The translations under genes were made by a program, and so were the position numbers. 64,000 nucleotides of DNA from Thiobacillus sp. (GTDB lineage: Bacteria > Pseudomonadota > Gammaproteobacteria > Burkholderiales > Thiobacillaceae), in the NCBI GenBank assembly GCA_018263115.1, contig JADFDC010000010.1, forward strand, positions 1-64,000. Reading direction: 5' to 3'. Positions 46,151-59,200 of the stretch are shown piece by piece. Position 1 is the first letter of the stretch; every line of letters starts with the position of its first letter. The notes under the pieces were generated by a model. That model was not told the DNA's origin and did no database searches. It was given only the letters and a program-made list of their open reading frames with translations.

Positions 46151-47059
46151 ATGAACACCTTTACCCTGCGTACCCTTTCCCGATCCCTGCTGTTTGCTGT
46201 CATGGCAACTGCCAGCCAACTGGCGCTTGCCGGCCAACCATTGGTCTGCCTGATCCAGCCCTCGAAAATCGCCGAAGTCGGCACCTCGGTTACCGGCGTC
46301 ATCGAAGACATCCGCGTCGAGCGTGGCGACTACGTTAAAAAAGGCCAGGTCATCGCCGTGCTGCGCGGCGATGTCGAGCGCGCGGCGCTGGATGTGGCCA
46401 AGAGCAAGGCCCAGGCCGATGCCGATGTGCAGGCGGCGCTGGCCAATGTCGACTACTCGCGCCAGCGGCTCGATCGCGCCATCGATCTGTACAAGAAGAA
46501 ATTCATCTCCGAGCAGGCGCTGGACCAGACCCGCACCGAATTCCAGGTGGCGGAGCAGAAACTCGCGCAGGCAAAAGAACAGCGCCGCATCTGGGAACGT
46601 GAAATGGGCCTGGCCAAAAGCCAGCTTGCCGAGCGCACCATCACCAGCCCCATCAGCGGCATCGTGGCGGAGCGTTATCTTTCCACCGGCGAGCGCGTGG
46701 AAGAGCGTTCCGTGGCCCGCGTGGTCAGCATCAACCCGCTGCATGTCGAAGTCATGGTGCCCTCCGCGCACTTTGGCAAGGTCAAGACCGGCATGACCGC
46801 CACGGTCATGCCCGATCTGCCCGACGCGCCGCCGGTTGAAGCCAAAGTCACTTTGGTGGATAAGCTGATTGACGGCGCCAGTAACACCTTCCGCGTGCGC
46901 CTCAATGTACCCAATGCCGACCAGTCACTGCCCGCCGGGCTGCGCTGCAAGGCCGATCTGGGACTTGAACCCGTTGCATCCAGCAGCGGCATGGCCAAGC
47001 CGGCGTCTTTCCGTTCGGGCCAGCCCGCGCCTGCCAAGGCTGTCAGTTACCGGCAGTAA
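46151..47059 (+). CDS. RND-type periplasmic adaptor (membrane fusion) protein
   Basis: A 302-residue exported adaptor. A signal peptide (LLFAVMATASQLALAG) precedes the first lipoyl half (VTGVIEDIRVERGDYVKKGQ), a coiled-coil hairpin (~80-155), the second half (TITSPISGIVAERYLSTGER) and a beta-barrel domain with VSINPLHVEVMVPS. It is short for an RND adaptor and no RND pump or outer-membrane channel gene is near. It is the third adaptor-type protein in this locus and lies 148 bp before the second giant gene. GAAGAGG precedes the ATG. Confidence 0.88.
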   Translation: MNTFTLRTLSRSLLFAVMATASQLALAGQPLVCLIQPSKIAEVGTSVTGVIEDIRVERGDYVKKGQVIAVLRGDVERAALDVAKSKAQADADVQAALANVDYSRQRLDRAIDLYKKKFISEQALDQTRTEFQVAEQKLAQAKEQRRIWEREMGLAKSQLAERTITSPISGIVAERYLSTGERVEERSVARVVSINPLHVEVMVPSAHFGKVKTGMTATVMPDLPDAPPVEAKVTLVDKLIDGASNTFRVRLNVPNADQSLPAGLRCKADLGLEPVASSSGMAKPASFRSGQPAPAKAVSYRQ

Positions 47060-47085
47060 GAATGTGAGAGCCAGTACGAAAAAAT

Positions 47086-47175
47086 CTGGATTGCCACGCG
47101 CCACGCAAAAAACGCGTGGCGCTCGCAATGACGTCATTGCGAGGAGGCAAAGCCGACGAAGCAATCCAGTTTTTT
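47086..47175. repeat. MITE-like nested inverted-repeat element
   Basis: Outer arms CTGGATTGC (47086-47094) and GCAATCCAG (47161-47169) are complementary. Inside are a hairpin GCCACGC/GCGTGGC (47100-47120) and a perfect 20-bp palindrome centred on GACGTC (47123-47142). Six T follow the right arm. Sequences with CGTCATTGCGAGG and GAAGCAATC are common dispersed repeats in many bacterial genomes. It separates the adaptor gene from giant gene 2. Confidence 0.8.
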
Positions 47176-47207
47176 ATGGCGCCAAACGAATCGAAAGCTG
47201 ACAAATC

Positions 47208-50200
47208 ATGCCCCCCGCCCCCTTCCCGCGCCGCGCGCTGATCGAAGAACTGGAGCCCCGGCTCCTGTTCTCGGCCGACTTCGCCCCGGGGGTAGCGGAT
47301 GTGCTCAGCCCGCAAACCGAGCAGCGTCTTATCGGCAGCGATGGCGAATTCGCGAACGCCACCGACAGCCAGCAAGCCCAGCACGCACGCCTGGAAGTCG
47401 TGTTCATCGACCTGCGCGTGCAGGATTACGACAAAATCCTGGCCGACATCCACGAGCAGAACACCGATGGCCACTCAATCGAAATTGTTTTACTGGATTC
47501 AGAACGTGACGGCGTGGCCCAGATCGGCGAGTTCCTCAGCCAGCGGCAGGACATCGACGCCATCCACCTGATTTCCCACGGCACGGCCGGTTCAGTTCAA
47601 TTGGGTTCAGGTGAACTGAATTTCGATTCACTTCTTTCCAACGCGGCAACAATCAAGCAGTGGGGCAATGCCCTCTCCGCCGAAGCAGACATCCTGATCT
47701 ACGGCTGCGACCTTGCCAGCACCGAATCAGGTCAGTCGCTCATCAACGCCCTGGGTAAACTGACTGGCGCCGATGTGGCGGCAAGCGACGACAAGACTGG
47801 TGCCGCCGAACAGGGTGGCGACTGGGTGCTGGAGTACAAGACCGGCACGATCCAGACCGGGCTCGTGTTGAGTACGGCCATGCAGCAGAACTGGGAAAAC
47901 GTGCTGGCTATCACAGCGAATGGCACGGCCTCTTCCACCCAGACCACCAACGCAACCAGTCTGACCTGGTCGCATACCGTAGCCAGTGGCACAGATCGCC
48001 TGCTGGTGGTCGAGCTGGCCATCGATGGGCTCGGCGCCGGGGTTTCCTCAGTCACCTATGGCGGCGTCGCGATGACCCAGATCGGGCGAGGCACAGGCAA
48101 CCACGCTGTCGAGATATGGGGATTGGTCAACCCCACCGTGGGAACCGCGAACATCGTCGTATCGTTCGGCGGAACGACGGCGGCAGCGGGTGGTGCCACA
48201 AGCTTCAATGGCGTCAACCAGTCAACGCCATTCGGTACCTTCGTCAGCGCCACTGGCACAGGAACTGCGGCATCGGTCACCGTGGCCAGTGCGACGGGCG
48301 ACCTGGTCATTGACGCGCAGTACTGGAAGCTCAACACCGCAAATGTTAATGGAGCGGGGCAGACTACACAGTGGTCTCAAGCAAATGCTTCAATGCTGGG
48401 TGGATCGACCACAGAAACCGGGGCAGCATCGGTAACCATGAGCGGTTCTTCCGCAAGTTCGTCGCAATGGGAAATCGGCGCCGTATCAATCAAGGCTGCA
48501 ACCACGCCCGCAGGCATCACAGTGTCACCCATATCGGGCCTGGTCACGACTGAAAGCGGAGGCACCGCCCAGTTCAGTGTGGTACTGGACAGAGCGCCAA
48601 CCGCCAATGTCACAATCGGGCTGAGCAGCTCGGACATCACCGAGGGCACGCTGTCAGCATCCAGCCTGACTTTCACCACCGCCAACTGGAGCACGCCACA
48701 GACGGTAACCATCACCGGCGTCGACGACACGCTGGATGATGGTGACATTGCCTACACTATCGTTACCGCAGCCGCGACCAGCGCCGATACAAGCTACAAC
48801 GGACTGAACGCAGCTGATATTTCGGTCGCGAATACCGACAACGACACGTACAACACTATCGTTGTCGACACCACGAACGATACGCTTGACGGCAACACCA
48901 CGAGCATTTCGGCGCTGATTTCCAACAAAGGCGCAGATGGCAAGATCAGCCTGCGTGAAGCGATCACCGCAGCCAACAATACCGCCAATGGCGCGGGGGG
49001 GGCAGACCGCATCGCCTTCAGCATCGCAGGTACCGGCGTCCATACGATCACGCTGAGCTCCTTGCTGCCTACGATTTCCCAAGCAGTTGTTATCGATGCC
49101 ACCACGGATGATAGTTACGCCGCCAACGGCAATCGTCCGGCCATCGTGATCAACGGCAACAACACGGTGCAGGATGGCTTCCAGCTCTATACCAACTCCA
49201 GCGGCACCACAATCCGCGGCTTCGTGATCCAGAATTTCACGCAGGACGGCATCGACATTTCCGGCAGCAACGGCAATACCATCGCCGGCAACTGGATCGG
49301 CCTCAACAGCGCCGGCACGGGAGCCGCCGGCAACCAGCAAGGCATCAACCTCTGGAACTCGAACAACAACATCATCGGCGGTTCGGCGGCGGCCGACCGC
49401 AACGTGATTTCGGCCAACAGCGGGCCGGGCATCTCGATCAATACCAACAACGGCACCAGCACCGGCAACCAGATTCGCGGCAACTACATCGGTACCAACG
49501 CGGCTGGCACAGCGGCCGTTGGCAACGGCAACCAGGGCGTCTTTATCAATGCCGCCAATAACGTTGTGGGCGGTACGGTCACCGGCTACGGCAATGTCAT
49601 CAGCGGCACGGTGAACTGGGCGGGGATCGGACTGGATACGCAGGCTTCCGGTACCCTGGTCGCGGGCAACCTGATCGGTCTGAATGCTGCGGGCACGGCG
49701 GCGCTGGCCAACAACGGCGGCGGCATTACTGTGCTGTCGGCCAACAACACCATCGGCGGGGTCACGGCCGAGACGCGCAATGTGATTTCGGGCAACAACA
49801 GTCGGGGCATTTACATCTATGGCGCTGCAGCCACGGGCAACGTGGTGATCGGCAACTACATTGGAACCAATGCGGCCGGCACCGGCGACGTCAACGGCAC
49901 CTTGCAGGTGAATGGCAACAGCGGCGTGGTGATCGACGGCGGCGCCAGCAACAACCGCATCGGCACCAACGCGGACGGTTCAAATGACGTAGCCGAGCGC
50001 AACCTCATTTCGGGCAACAACTGGTATGGCGTCGAGATGATCGGCGCCGGCACCACCGGCAACGTGGTGCAGGGCAACTTCATCGGCACCGATGTGACCG
50101 GCCTTACGGCGCTGGGCAACAGCAACGGCGGCGTGTCGTTCTGGGGCGGCTCGGGCAACACACTGGGCTCGGGCCTGAGCGGCGCCGGCAACGTCATCTC

Positions 50201-53200
50201 CGGCAACGATACCGGTGTGCTGGTGGCCAATGCCGCGACGAATAACAAGGTGCAGGGCAATATCATCGGCCTGGGTGCCGACGGCAGCACGGTAGTCGGT
50301 AATACCGGCGACGGGGTGTATTTCTACAACGGCGGCAACGCTTCGCTGGTGACGGGCAACATCATCGGCACCGATGCAGACGGCAGCAACGATGCCGGCG
50401 AACGCAACGTCATCTCAGGCAACTACAGCGGCGTTGCCATGGAGAACACCGAGGTAACCGGTAACACGGTTGCGGGCAACTACATCGGCACTGACGCAAC
50501 CGGAACTCTGGATCGGGGCAACACGCACAGCGGTGTATATGCAGACAGCAATGGCAACACCTTTGGCGGAGACACCCCAGCTGAACGCAATCTGATCTCA
50601 GGAAACAACGGCTACGGCTTTTACGTGGCGGGCAGCAACAACGTCATTACCGGCAACTGGATCGGCCTGGACTCAACAGGCAATGTGGGCATGGGCAACA
50701 CCTGGAATGGTGTGTACCTGGGCGGTGGCACCAATAATCGGGTTGGCGGAACGGCAGCGGGAGAAGGAAACGTTATCTCCGGCCACGGCGATATCGCGGT
50801 TCGCCTGGAAGGCGGCAGCGGGCACATCATTCAGGGCAACCTGATCGGCACCAACCATGATGGCTCGGCGCTGATCGGCAATCTGGTGGGCTTCTCTGCG
50901 CGTTTCGGCGCCACCAATGTTCTCTTTGGCGGTACGGCTGCTGGTGCAGGTAACGTGGTGGCTGGCAACGGCCATGGCGTACTGATCGACGACAACACCA
51001 CCTCGAACATCGCTGTTCTTGGCAACCGCATCTACTCGAACACCAATCTCGGCATCGACCTGGGCAGCAACGGTGTGACTGCCAACGACGCCCTCGATAC
51101 CGACACCGGCGCCAACAACCTGCAGAACTTCCCGGTGCTGGCGGCGGCGGGCACCGACGGCAGCAAGCTCTCCGTGGTCGGCTCCATCAACTCCACCGCC
51201 AACACCGCGCTGCGCCTGGAGTTCTTCGCCAATGCCACGGGTGACGCCAGCGGCTACGGCGAGGGCCAGACCTACCTGGGCTACGCCACGGTCGTCACCG
51301 ACGGCAGCGGCAACAGCAACTTCGTCGTCAGCTTCAGCAAGGTGGTGACTGCCGGGCAGGCCATCAGCGCCACCGCCACGGTGATGAATGCCAACGGCAC
51401 TTTCGGGTCCACCTCCGAGTTCTCGCTGAACGTGAGCGCAACCAGCGCGCTAATCGTCGACACCACCAATGACGTGGTGGACGGCAGCACCACCTCGATC
51501 GCCAACCTGCTGGCCAGCAAAGGCGCGGACGGAAAGATCTCGTTGCGCGAAGCGATCATCGCTACCAACAACACCGCCGGGCAGGACACCATCTTCCTGC
51601 CAGCGGGAACCTACGCGCTCACGCGCACAGGCGCCAGCGAAAACCTCGCCTCAACCGGCGACCTGGACATCCTGCAGAGCCTAAGTCTGATCGGCGCAGG
51701 AGCTTCGTCCACCACCGTCAACGCCACCGGCCTCAACGACCGTGTATTCGAGGTTTCGGGCACCGGCACCTCAGCCTACCTCAGCGGCATCACGGTGACA
51801 GGCGGGACCATCAGCAATGGCAGCGGCATCCTCACGAACAGCAATACGTCCCTGACGCTGTGGGACAGCGTGATCGCCAACAACACCACGGGTACCACCG
51901 GCGGTGGCCTCTACGCGAGCGGCACGACGTTCATCAACAACGTCACGGTGTCCGGCAACGTCGGCGCAAGCGGCGCTGGTATCTACAGCAACAACACTCT
52001 GGTGATCAGCAATTCGACCATCAGTGCCAATACCGCCAGCAACCAAGGCGGGGGCATCTGGAGCAGCGGCGCCAATGCCGATCTGAGCTTGATCAACACA
52101 ACGATCAGCGGCAATACCAGTGGCAACCAGGGCGGCGGCTTGTACAACGGCAATCTCGCGAGCCTGATGAACGTCACCATTGCCGGCAACACCGCCGCCC
52201 AGGGCGGCGGCATTAACAGGGGCACCGGCACTGTCACGACCACGCTGCTGAACACCATCGTCGCCGGCAACACCGCTACTGGCGGCACCGGGCCGGACGT
52301 CAGCGGCGCGATCACCAGTTCAGGCAACAACATCATCGGCAACACCACCAGCAGCAGCGGCTGGGTCGCCAGCGACCAGCAGAACGTCAATCCGCTGCTG
52401 GGTACCCTGCAGGACAATGGCGGCCCGACCCTCACCCGCGCCCTGCTGGCCGGCAGCCCGGCCATCAACACAGGTTCGGCCACGGGCGCACCGGTCATCG
52501 ACCAGCGTGGCTACTTGCGCGACGCCACCGTCGACATCGGTGCCTACGAATACAACGGCACCGATCCCAGCCCCAACACGGCGCCGGTGATCACCAGCAA
52601 CGGCGGTGGTGCCACGGCGTCTGTTTCGGTCGCCGAGAACACCCCGGCGGTCACGACGGTGACGAGCAGCGACATCGACGGCGGCACGGCGGTGTATTCG
52701 ATCTCTGGCGGCACGGATGCTGCGAAATTCAGCATCAACAGCTCGACCGGCGTGCTGAGCTTTGTCGCGGCACCGGACTACGAAACGCCGACCGATGCTG
52801 GTGCCGACAATGTCTACGATGTGACGGTGCAGGTCAGCGACGGTAATGGCGGCACCGATACGCAGGCGATCGCCGTGACGGTAAGCAACCAGGCCCTTAC
52901 GACGGTCAGCGCCAGCGGTTCGGCCACGTCTGCCGCGGGTGGCGTCTACACCCTGAACCTGAACGCGGACGAGGATGCCACCAGCTGGACCATCAACTGG
53001 GGCGACGGCACGATCGAAACCATCGCGGGCGATCCCACCACCGCCACGCATACCTATGCGGCGGCCAATGCCGGGCTGACGTTCAATATTATGGTCAGCG
53101 CCACGGACGCAGCCGGGACGCATTTTGGCAACGGCCTGATCGCCCCCACCGCGTTTCTTACCGGCGAGGGACTCTATCGCTACTCAGGTCAGACGGGAAC

Positions 53201-56200
53201 GTTCACCCAGTTCTTCAGTGGCGGAGAGCTGACCAATCCGTATGCCGTCATCGTCGGCCCGGACGGCCTGATTTATGCAGCCGGCCATACCTCCGACAAC
53301 ATTGTTCGATACAACGCGGCGACCGGCGCCTATGTGGATACCTTTGTCGCGGCAGGCAGCGGCGGACTCAATGCCGCCACCGGGCTTGCCTTCGGTCCCG
53401 ACGGCCACCTGTATGTCAGCAACCAGATCGGCGACTCGATTCTCAAGTTCAACGGGACGACCGGCGCTTTCATGTCGGCCTTTGTTTCCGCCGGCAGCGG
53501 CGGGCTCAACGCCCCGGTTGCGTTGACGTTCCGGCCGGATGGCTATTTGTACGTCAGCAGCTACAACACCAACAGCATCCTTCGTTACAACGCGACTACG
53601 GGGGCATTCGTAGGCACCTTCGTTGCTGCGGGTAGCGGCGGCCTCGTTGGACCGGCGGGAATGGCGTGGGGGGCCGACGGCAATCTCTATGTGGCCAGCA
53701 ACGATGCAACGGTAAAGCGTTACAACGGAACGACCGGCGCCTTCATCAATAATTTCGTCACAACGGGCAGCGGTGGTTTGGGCGAGGCGGTCGGGCTGGC
53801 ATTCGGTCCGGATGGCAACCTGTATGTGTCCAGCTATTCGACTGACAAGATCATCAGGTACAACGGCACGACCGGTGCGCTGATTGGCGATTATGTCACC
53901 ACGGGCAGCGGCGGACTGGACGGACCGACTGGATTCACCTTCCTGCCCAGCCATCAGGTACGCGTTGTTTCGACCAACGTCAGCCCGGTACTTGATTCCA
54001 GCAAGAGCCCCACGCTCGCATCCGTCAATGAAGATGCCAGCGCCCCGGTAGGCGCGGTCGGCACGCTGGTCTCGTCGCTGGTGGATTTCGCCTCGCCTGC
54101 GGGCCAGGTCGACAACGTCACCGACTCCAATGTTGGCGCGCAGTTGGGCATCGCGGTGACTGCCGCCGACACCGGTAACGGCACGTGGTACTTCTCGACC
54201 AACGGCGGCACCAACTGGAGCGCGCTTGGCGCGGTCAGCGAAGCCAGCGCCCGACTGCTGGCCGCCGACGCCAACACACGCCTCTACTTCCAGCCCAATG
54301 CCGACTGGAATGGCACGATCACGAATGCCATTACCTTCCGCGCCTGGGACCAGACTAGCGGCAGCAACGGCGGAACGGCCGACACGAGCACGAACGGCGG
54401 AACTACGGCTTTCTCGGCCGCCACCGACATGGCCAGCCTGACCGTCAGCGCGGTCAACGACGCCCCATCGCTGATTGCCTCGGCTCCGTTGAATGGTATT
54501 GCCGAAGACGATGTGAACAACAGCGGAACCTTGGTCTCGCAACTGATTGCCACCTCCATCAGCGATGTCGATGCCGGCCCGCTGAAGGGCATCGCGATCA
54601 CTTCAGTGGATAACACGAACGGCTCCTGGCAATACACGCTCAATGGCACAACCTGGCTTTCGGTCGGCAGCCCTTCGACCAGTGCGGCTCTGCTACTGCC
54701 GAGTGACGCGACGACAGCGATACGTTATGTGCCGAACGCCAACTACAACGGCACATCCGGCTTGCTTTACTACAAGGCCTGGGACCAGACTACTGGCTTG
54801 GCCGGAGGAACGCATGACGTCACTGTCAGCGGCGGCACTACTGCCTTCAGTTCTACCGCCAACGGCACGAGCGTCGGCGTCGCCGCCGTCAACGACGCCC
54901 CGGTGAACACGCTTGCAAGTGCCGGTGCTTCAGTGCCCGAAGACTCGGTGGTTCAGCTGCTGAACGTGCTCTCGATCGCGGATGTGGACGCCGGTGTCGG
55001 CAGCTTTACGGTCACTCTGTCCGTCACGCCCGCCGCGGGTACTCTCTCGGCGGCGTCCGGAAGTGGCGTGATGGTGAGTGGGTCGGGCACTTCGACGCTG
55101 GTCCTGACCGGCTCCCTCGCCTCGATCAATGCCTACTTTGCCTCGGCCGCCACCGCGCCCGTCTTCACGGCGGTTGCAGACTATAACGGCGCCGTCTCCT
55201 TGACTGCAGTGACCAACGACAATGGCAACACCGGCAGCGGCAGCGCCCTGACCGACTCGGATACGTCCGGCGGAACCATCTTGGCAGTTGCAGATATCGC
55301 CGACGACAGCGTCACGACCAACGAGGACACGCCCGTCAGCTTCGCACCCTTGAGCAACGACAGCTTCGAGGACGCCGGCCGTACAATCACCCATATCAAC
55401 GGAACGGCCATAGCCACCGGCGGCTCGCTTGCGGTGACCGGCGGCACCGTCACGCTCAACGCAGACAGTACGCTGACCTTTACGCCGACGGCCAACTACA
55501 ATGGCGCCCCGAGCTTCACGTACACGGTTACCTCCGGCGGCGTGACGGAGACCGCATCGGTCAGCGTCACGGTGAATCCGTCCAACGATGCACCCATTGC
55601 CGCGGACGACCGGCTGGCACTCGAATTTGACGGCGTGGACGATTACGTGTCGATTGCCGACAGCGCTTCGCTGCAAATGACGTCCACCATGACCATGGAA
55701 GCGTGGGTCAATCCCGACGTATCGGGCAACGCAGTCCAGATCATCCTGAACAAGGAAGGCGAGTACGAGATGGCGATATTTGCCGATGGCTCGCTGAACT
55801 TCGCTTTCGCCGAGGGTGGCGTCTGGTCATGGCACGACACCGGCGTGGATATCGCCCGACACACCTGGACGCATATCGCGATTTCTTACGATACGGGTGT
55901 TGTCACAACCTACATCAATGGCGCATTCGTCGATAGCCAAACACTGACAGCCTCGGTTATCGATGACGTTTATCCGGCAATGAATGAATTGCGCATCGGC
56001 GGCCGCACCAACAGCCCAGCCGGGCAGTATTTTGAAGGCCAGATTGCCGATGTGCGGGTGTGGAATGTCGCCCGCAGTCAGGCAGAGATTTCTGCCGCCA
56101 TGAATACGCAACTTACCGGCAGCGATGCAGGATTGGCGGGATATTGGATGCTGGATGACAAAACCGGCACCACGGCTGTGGACATGACAGCCAATGTCAA

Positions 56201-59200
56201 CCATGGAACGCTCGTAAACGGTGCCGCCAGGGCAGGCTATCGCGTGCTCGAGGACGGCTCGCTGAATGTCCCGGCGCCAGGCGTGCTGGGAAATGATTAC
56301 GACGCCGATGACGATGCATTGTCAGCCATCAAAGTTTCCGACCCCGCTCACGGGTTGCTGGTCTTGAATGCCGACGGCAGCTTCACCTACACGCCGGATG
56401 CCGACTGGCATGGCACCGACAGCTTCACCTACAAGATCAACGACAGCTCGCAGGATTCGAACGTGGCCACGGTCTACATCACCGTTGACCCGGTGCAGGA
56501 TGCACCCGACGTGGCACCGGTCGATCTGGGCAATGTCAACGAGGACGACAGCCAGCTGATTACCCAGGCAATGCTGCTGGCGGGTGCAAGCGATGCCGAT
56601 GGCGATTCGCTGACCGCGATCAACCTGACTCTGACCGCAGGCAGCGGTACGCTCAGCGACAATGGTAATGGCACCTGGACGTTTGCCCCGGCAGCGGACT
56701 GGAATGGTGCGGTGAGCTTCAGCTTCGACGTCAGCGACGGCATTACGGCCACGGCCAATACCGCGAGCCTCGCCGTCAACCCAATCAATGATGCGCCCAT
56801 TGCTTTCGATGAAAGCGCTTCGGGCAACGAGGACACTGATATCAGCGACAATGTGCTGGCTAATGACGCGGATGTGGACAATGCCAGTCTCACCGCCTCC
56901 CTGGTCTCCGGCCCGGCCCACGGTACGCTGGTTTTGAGTGCTGATGGCAGCTTCACCTATACGCCGGATGCCGACTGGCATGGTAGCGACAGCTTCACCT
57001 ACTCCGCCAATGATGGTGTACTGGATTCGAATGTGGCCACGGTTTATATCACCGTTGACCCGGTACAGGACGACCCCACTGTGGCCAATCCGATCAGTGA
57101 CCAGTCGGCCACCGAGGATGCGTCGTTCAGTTTCCAGTTCGCGGCCAATACCTTCAATGATGCCGATACTGGCGATACTTTGACCTATACCGTTACCGGG
57201 CTGCCAGCCTGGCTGTCTTTTGATGCAGCCACCCGCACTTTCTCGGGCACCCCGGCCAATGGCGACGTCGGCGTTTACACCCTGACCGTGCGCGCCACCG
57301 ATGGCTCCGGCGCATTCGTCGAGGACCAGTTCGACGTCACCGTGATGAACGCCAATGACGCACCCGTGCTTTCACCGATTGGCAATCAGAGCATCAACGA
57401 AGGGGCGACGCTCACGTTCACCGCCACGGCCAGCGACGCGGATGTCCCGGCCAACACCCTCACGTTCAGCCTTGGCGGCGCACCGGTCGGGGCGACCATC
57501 GACGCCGCCACCGGCGTGTTCAACTGGACGCCGACCGAAGCCCAGGGTGCGGGCATCTACAGCTTTGACGTCATCGTCAGCGATGGCGCGGGCGGCGCTG
57601 ACAGCGAAACCATCACCTGTACCGTCCATGAAGTGAATTCGGCACCGGCTGGCACCGACCGGACGGTCACCACGCTTGAGGACACCCCTTACATCTTCAC
57701 AGCGGCGGACTTCGGCTTTACCGACCCGGGTGACGTACCCGTCAACCTTCTGCTGGCAGTGAAAATTACCACGCTGCCAGGTGCGGGCAGCCTCACCTTG
57801 AACGGCATTGCGGTGACGGCAGGACAGACGATTTCGGTGGCCGACATCAGCGCCGGATGGCTGGTGTTCGAACCTGCGGCGGACGCCAATGGTTTGGGCT
57901 ATGCCAGCCTTACCTTCCAGGTTCAGGACGATGGCGGCACGGCCAATGGCGGCGTCGATCTCGATCCGACGCCGAATATGATCACCCTCAACGTGACCGC
58001 GGTGAACGACGCGCCAACCGTTACACCGATCAATCTGGGTGCAATCGACGAGGACGGCTCGCTTCTGATTACGCAGGCCTTGTTGCTGTCGGGCACCAAC
58101 GATGTCGATCTGGATTCATTGACCGCGATCAATCTGACCCTGACCGCCGGCAGCGGCACGTTCACGGACAACGGCGACGGCACCTGGACCTTCACGCCCG
58201 ACACCGACTGGAGCGGCAGCGCCAACTTCAGCTTCGATGTGTACGATGGCACGGACAGCACACCCAACACTGCCAGCCTTGTCGTCAACCCGGTGAACGA
58301 TGAGCCGGCCACCAGCCCGGTGATGCTGGCGCCGATTTCCGAGGACAGCGGCCCGCGAATCATCACCCAGGCAGAACTTTTATCAAACGCCAGCGACGTC
58401 GACGGCCCGGCGCTGACCGCGATCAATCTGTCCATCACCAGCGGCACCGGCACGCTCACCGACAATGGCGACGGCACCTGGACCTATACGCCTGCTTCGA
58501 ATGACGACACTTCAGTCACATTCAGTTACGTTGTGACCGATGGCAGCCTGACCACCAGCGGCTCTGCAGCGCTGGATATCACACCGGTCAACGATGCGCC
58601 CACGGCAGGTGACATCAGCTTTGCCACTGATGAAGACAACGTCTATTCCGGAACCCTGCCCGCCGCCAGCGACATCGACAGCGCGCTCATCACCTATGCG
58701 CTTGATGTGGATGCGACGCACGGCAACGTGCTTCTCAATAGCGACGGCAGCTTCAGCTACACGCCGGACAGCAATTATTTTGGCGCGGACAACTTCAGCT
58801 ACACGGTTTCCGATGGTGCGGGCGGCAGCAACACCTATACCGTTACGATCACGGTCAACCCCGTCAATGACGCGCCCACGATCGTCGCGCCCGTCGACCT
58901 GGGCGCCCTCAACGAAGATGGCAGCCTGGTCATCACGCAAGCGATGCTGCTGGCCGGCTCTTCCGACATTGAAAACAATCCCCTGACGGCAATCAATCTG
59001 ATTCTGACTGCCGGCAACGGCACGCTCACCGACAATGGGAACGGCACCTGGACCTTCATCCCCACCGCTGACTGGAATGGCGCGGTCAGTTTCGGCTTCG
59101 ACATCACGGATGGCATGGACAGCACGTCCAATACGGCCGATCTCGTTGTAAATCCGGTCAACGATGCGCCGCTCGCCGTGGACAATGCCTTCTCCGGCAA

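Noticed and set aside
53184-54542. A 452-codon minus-strand frame opposite the propeller of giant gene 2
   Set aside because: Shadow frame; the plus strand encodes clear NHL-type blades in register.
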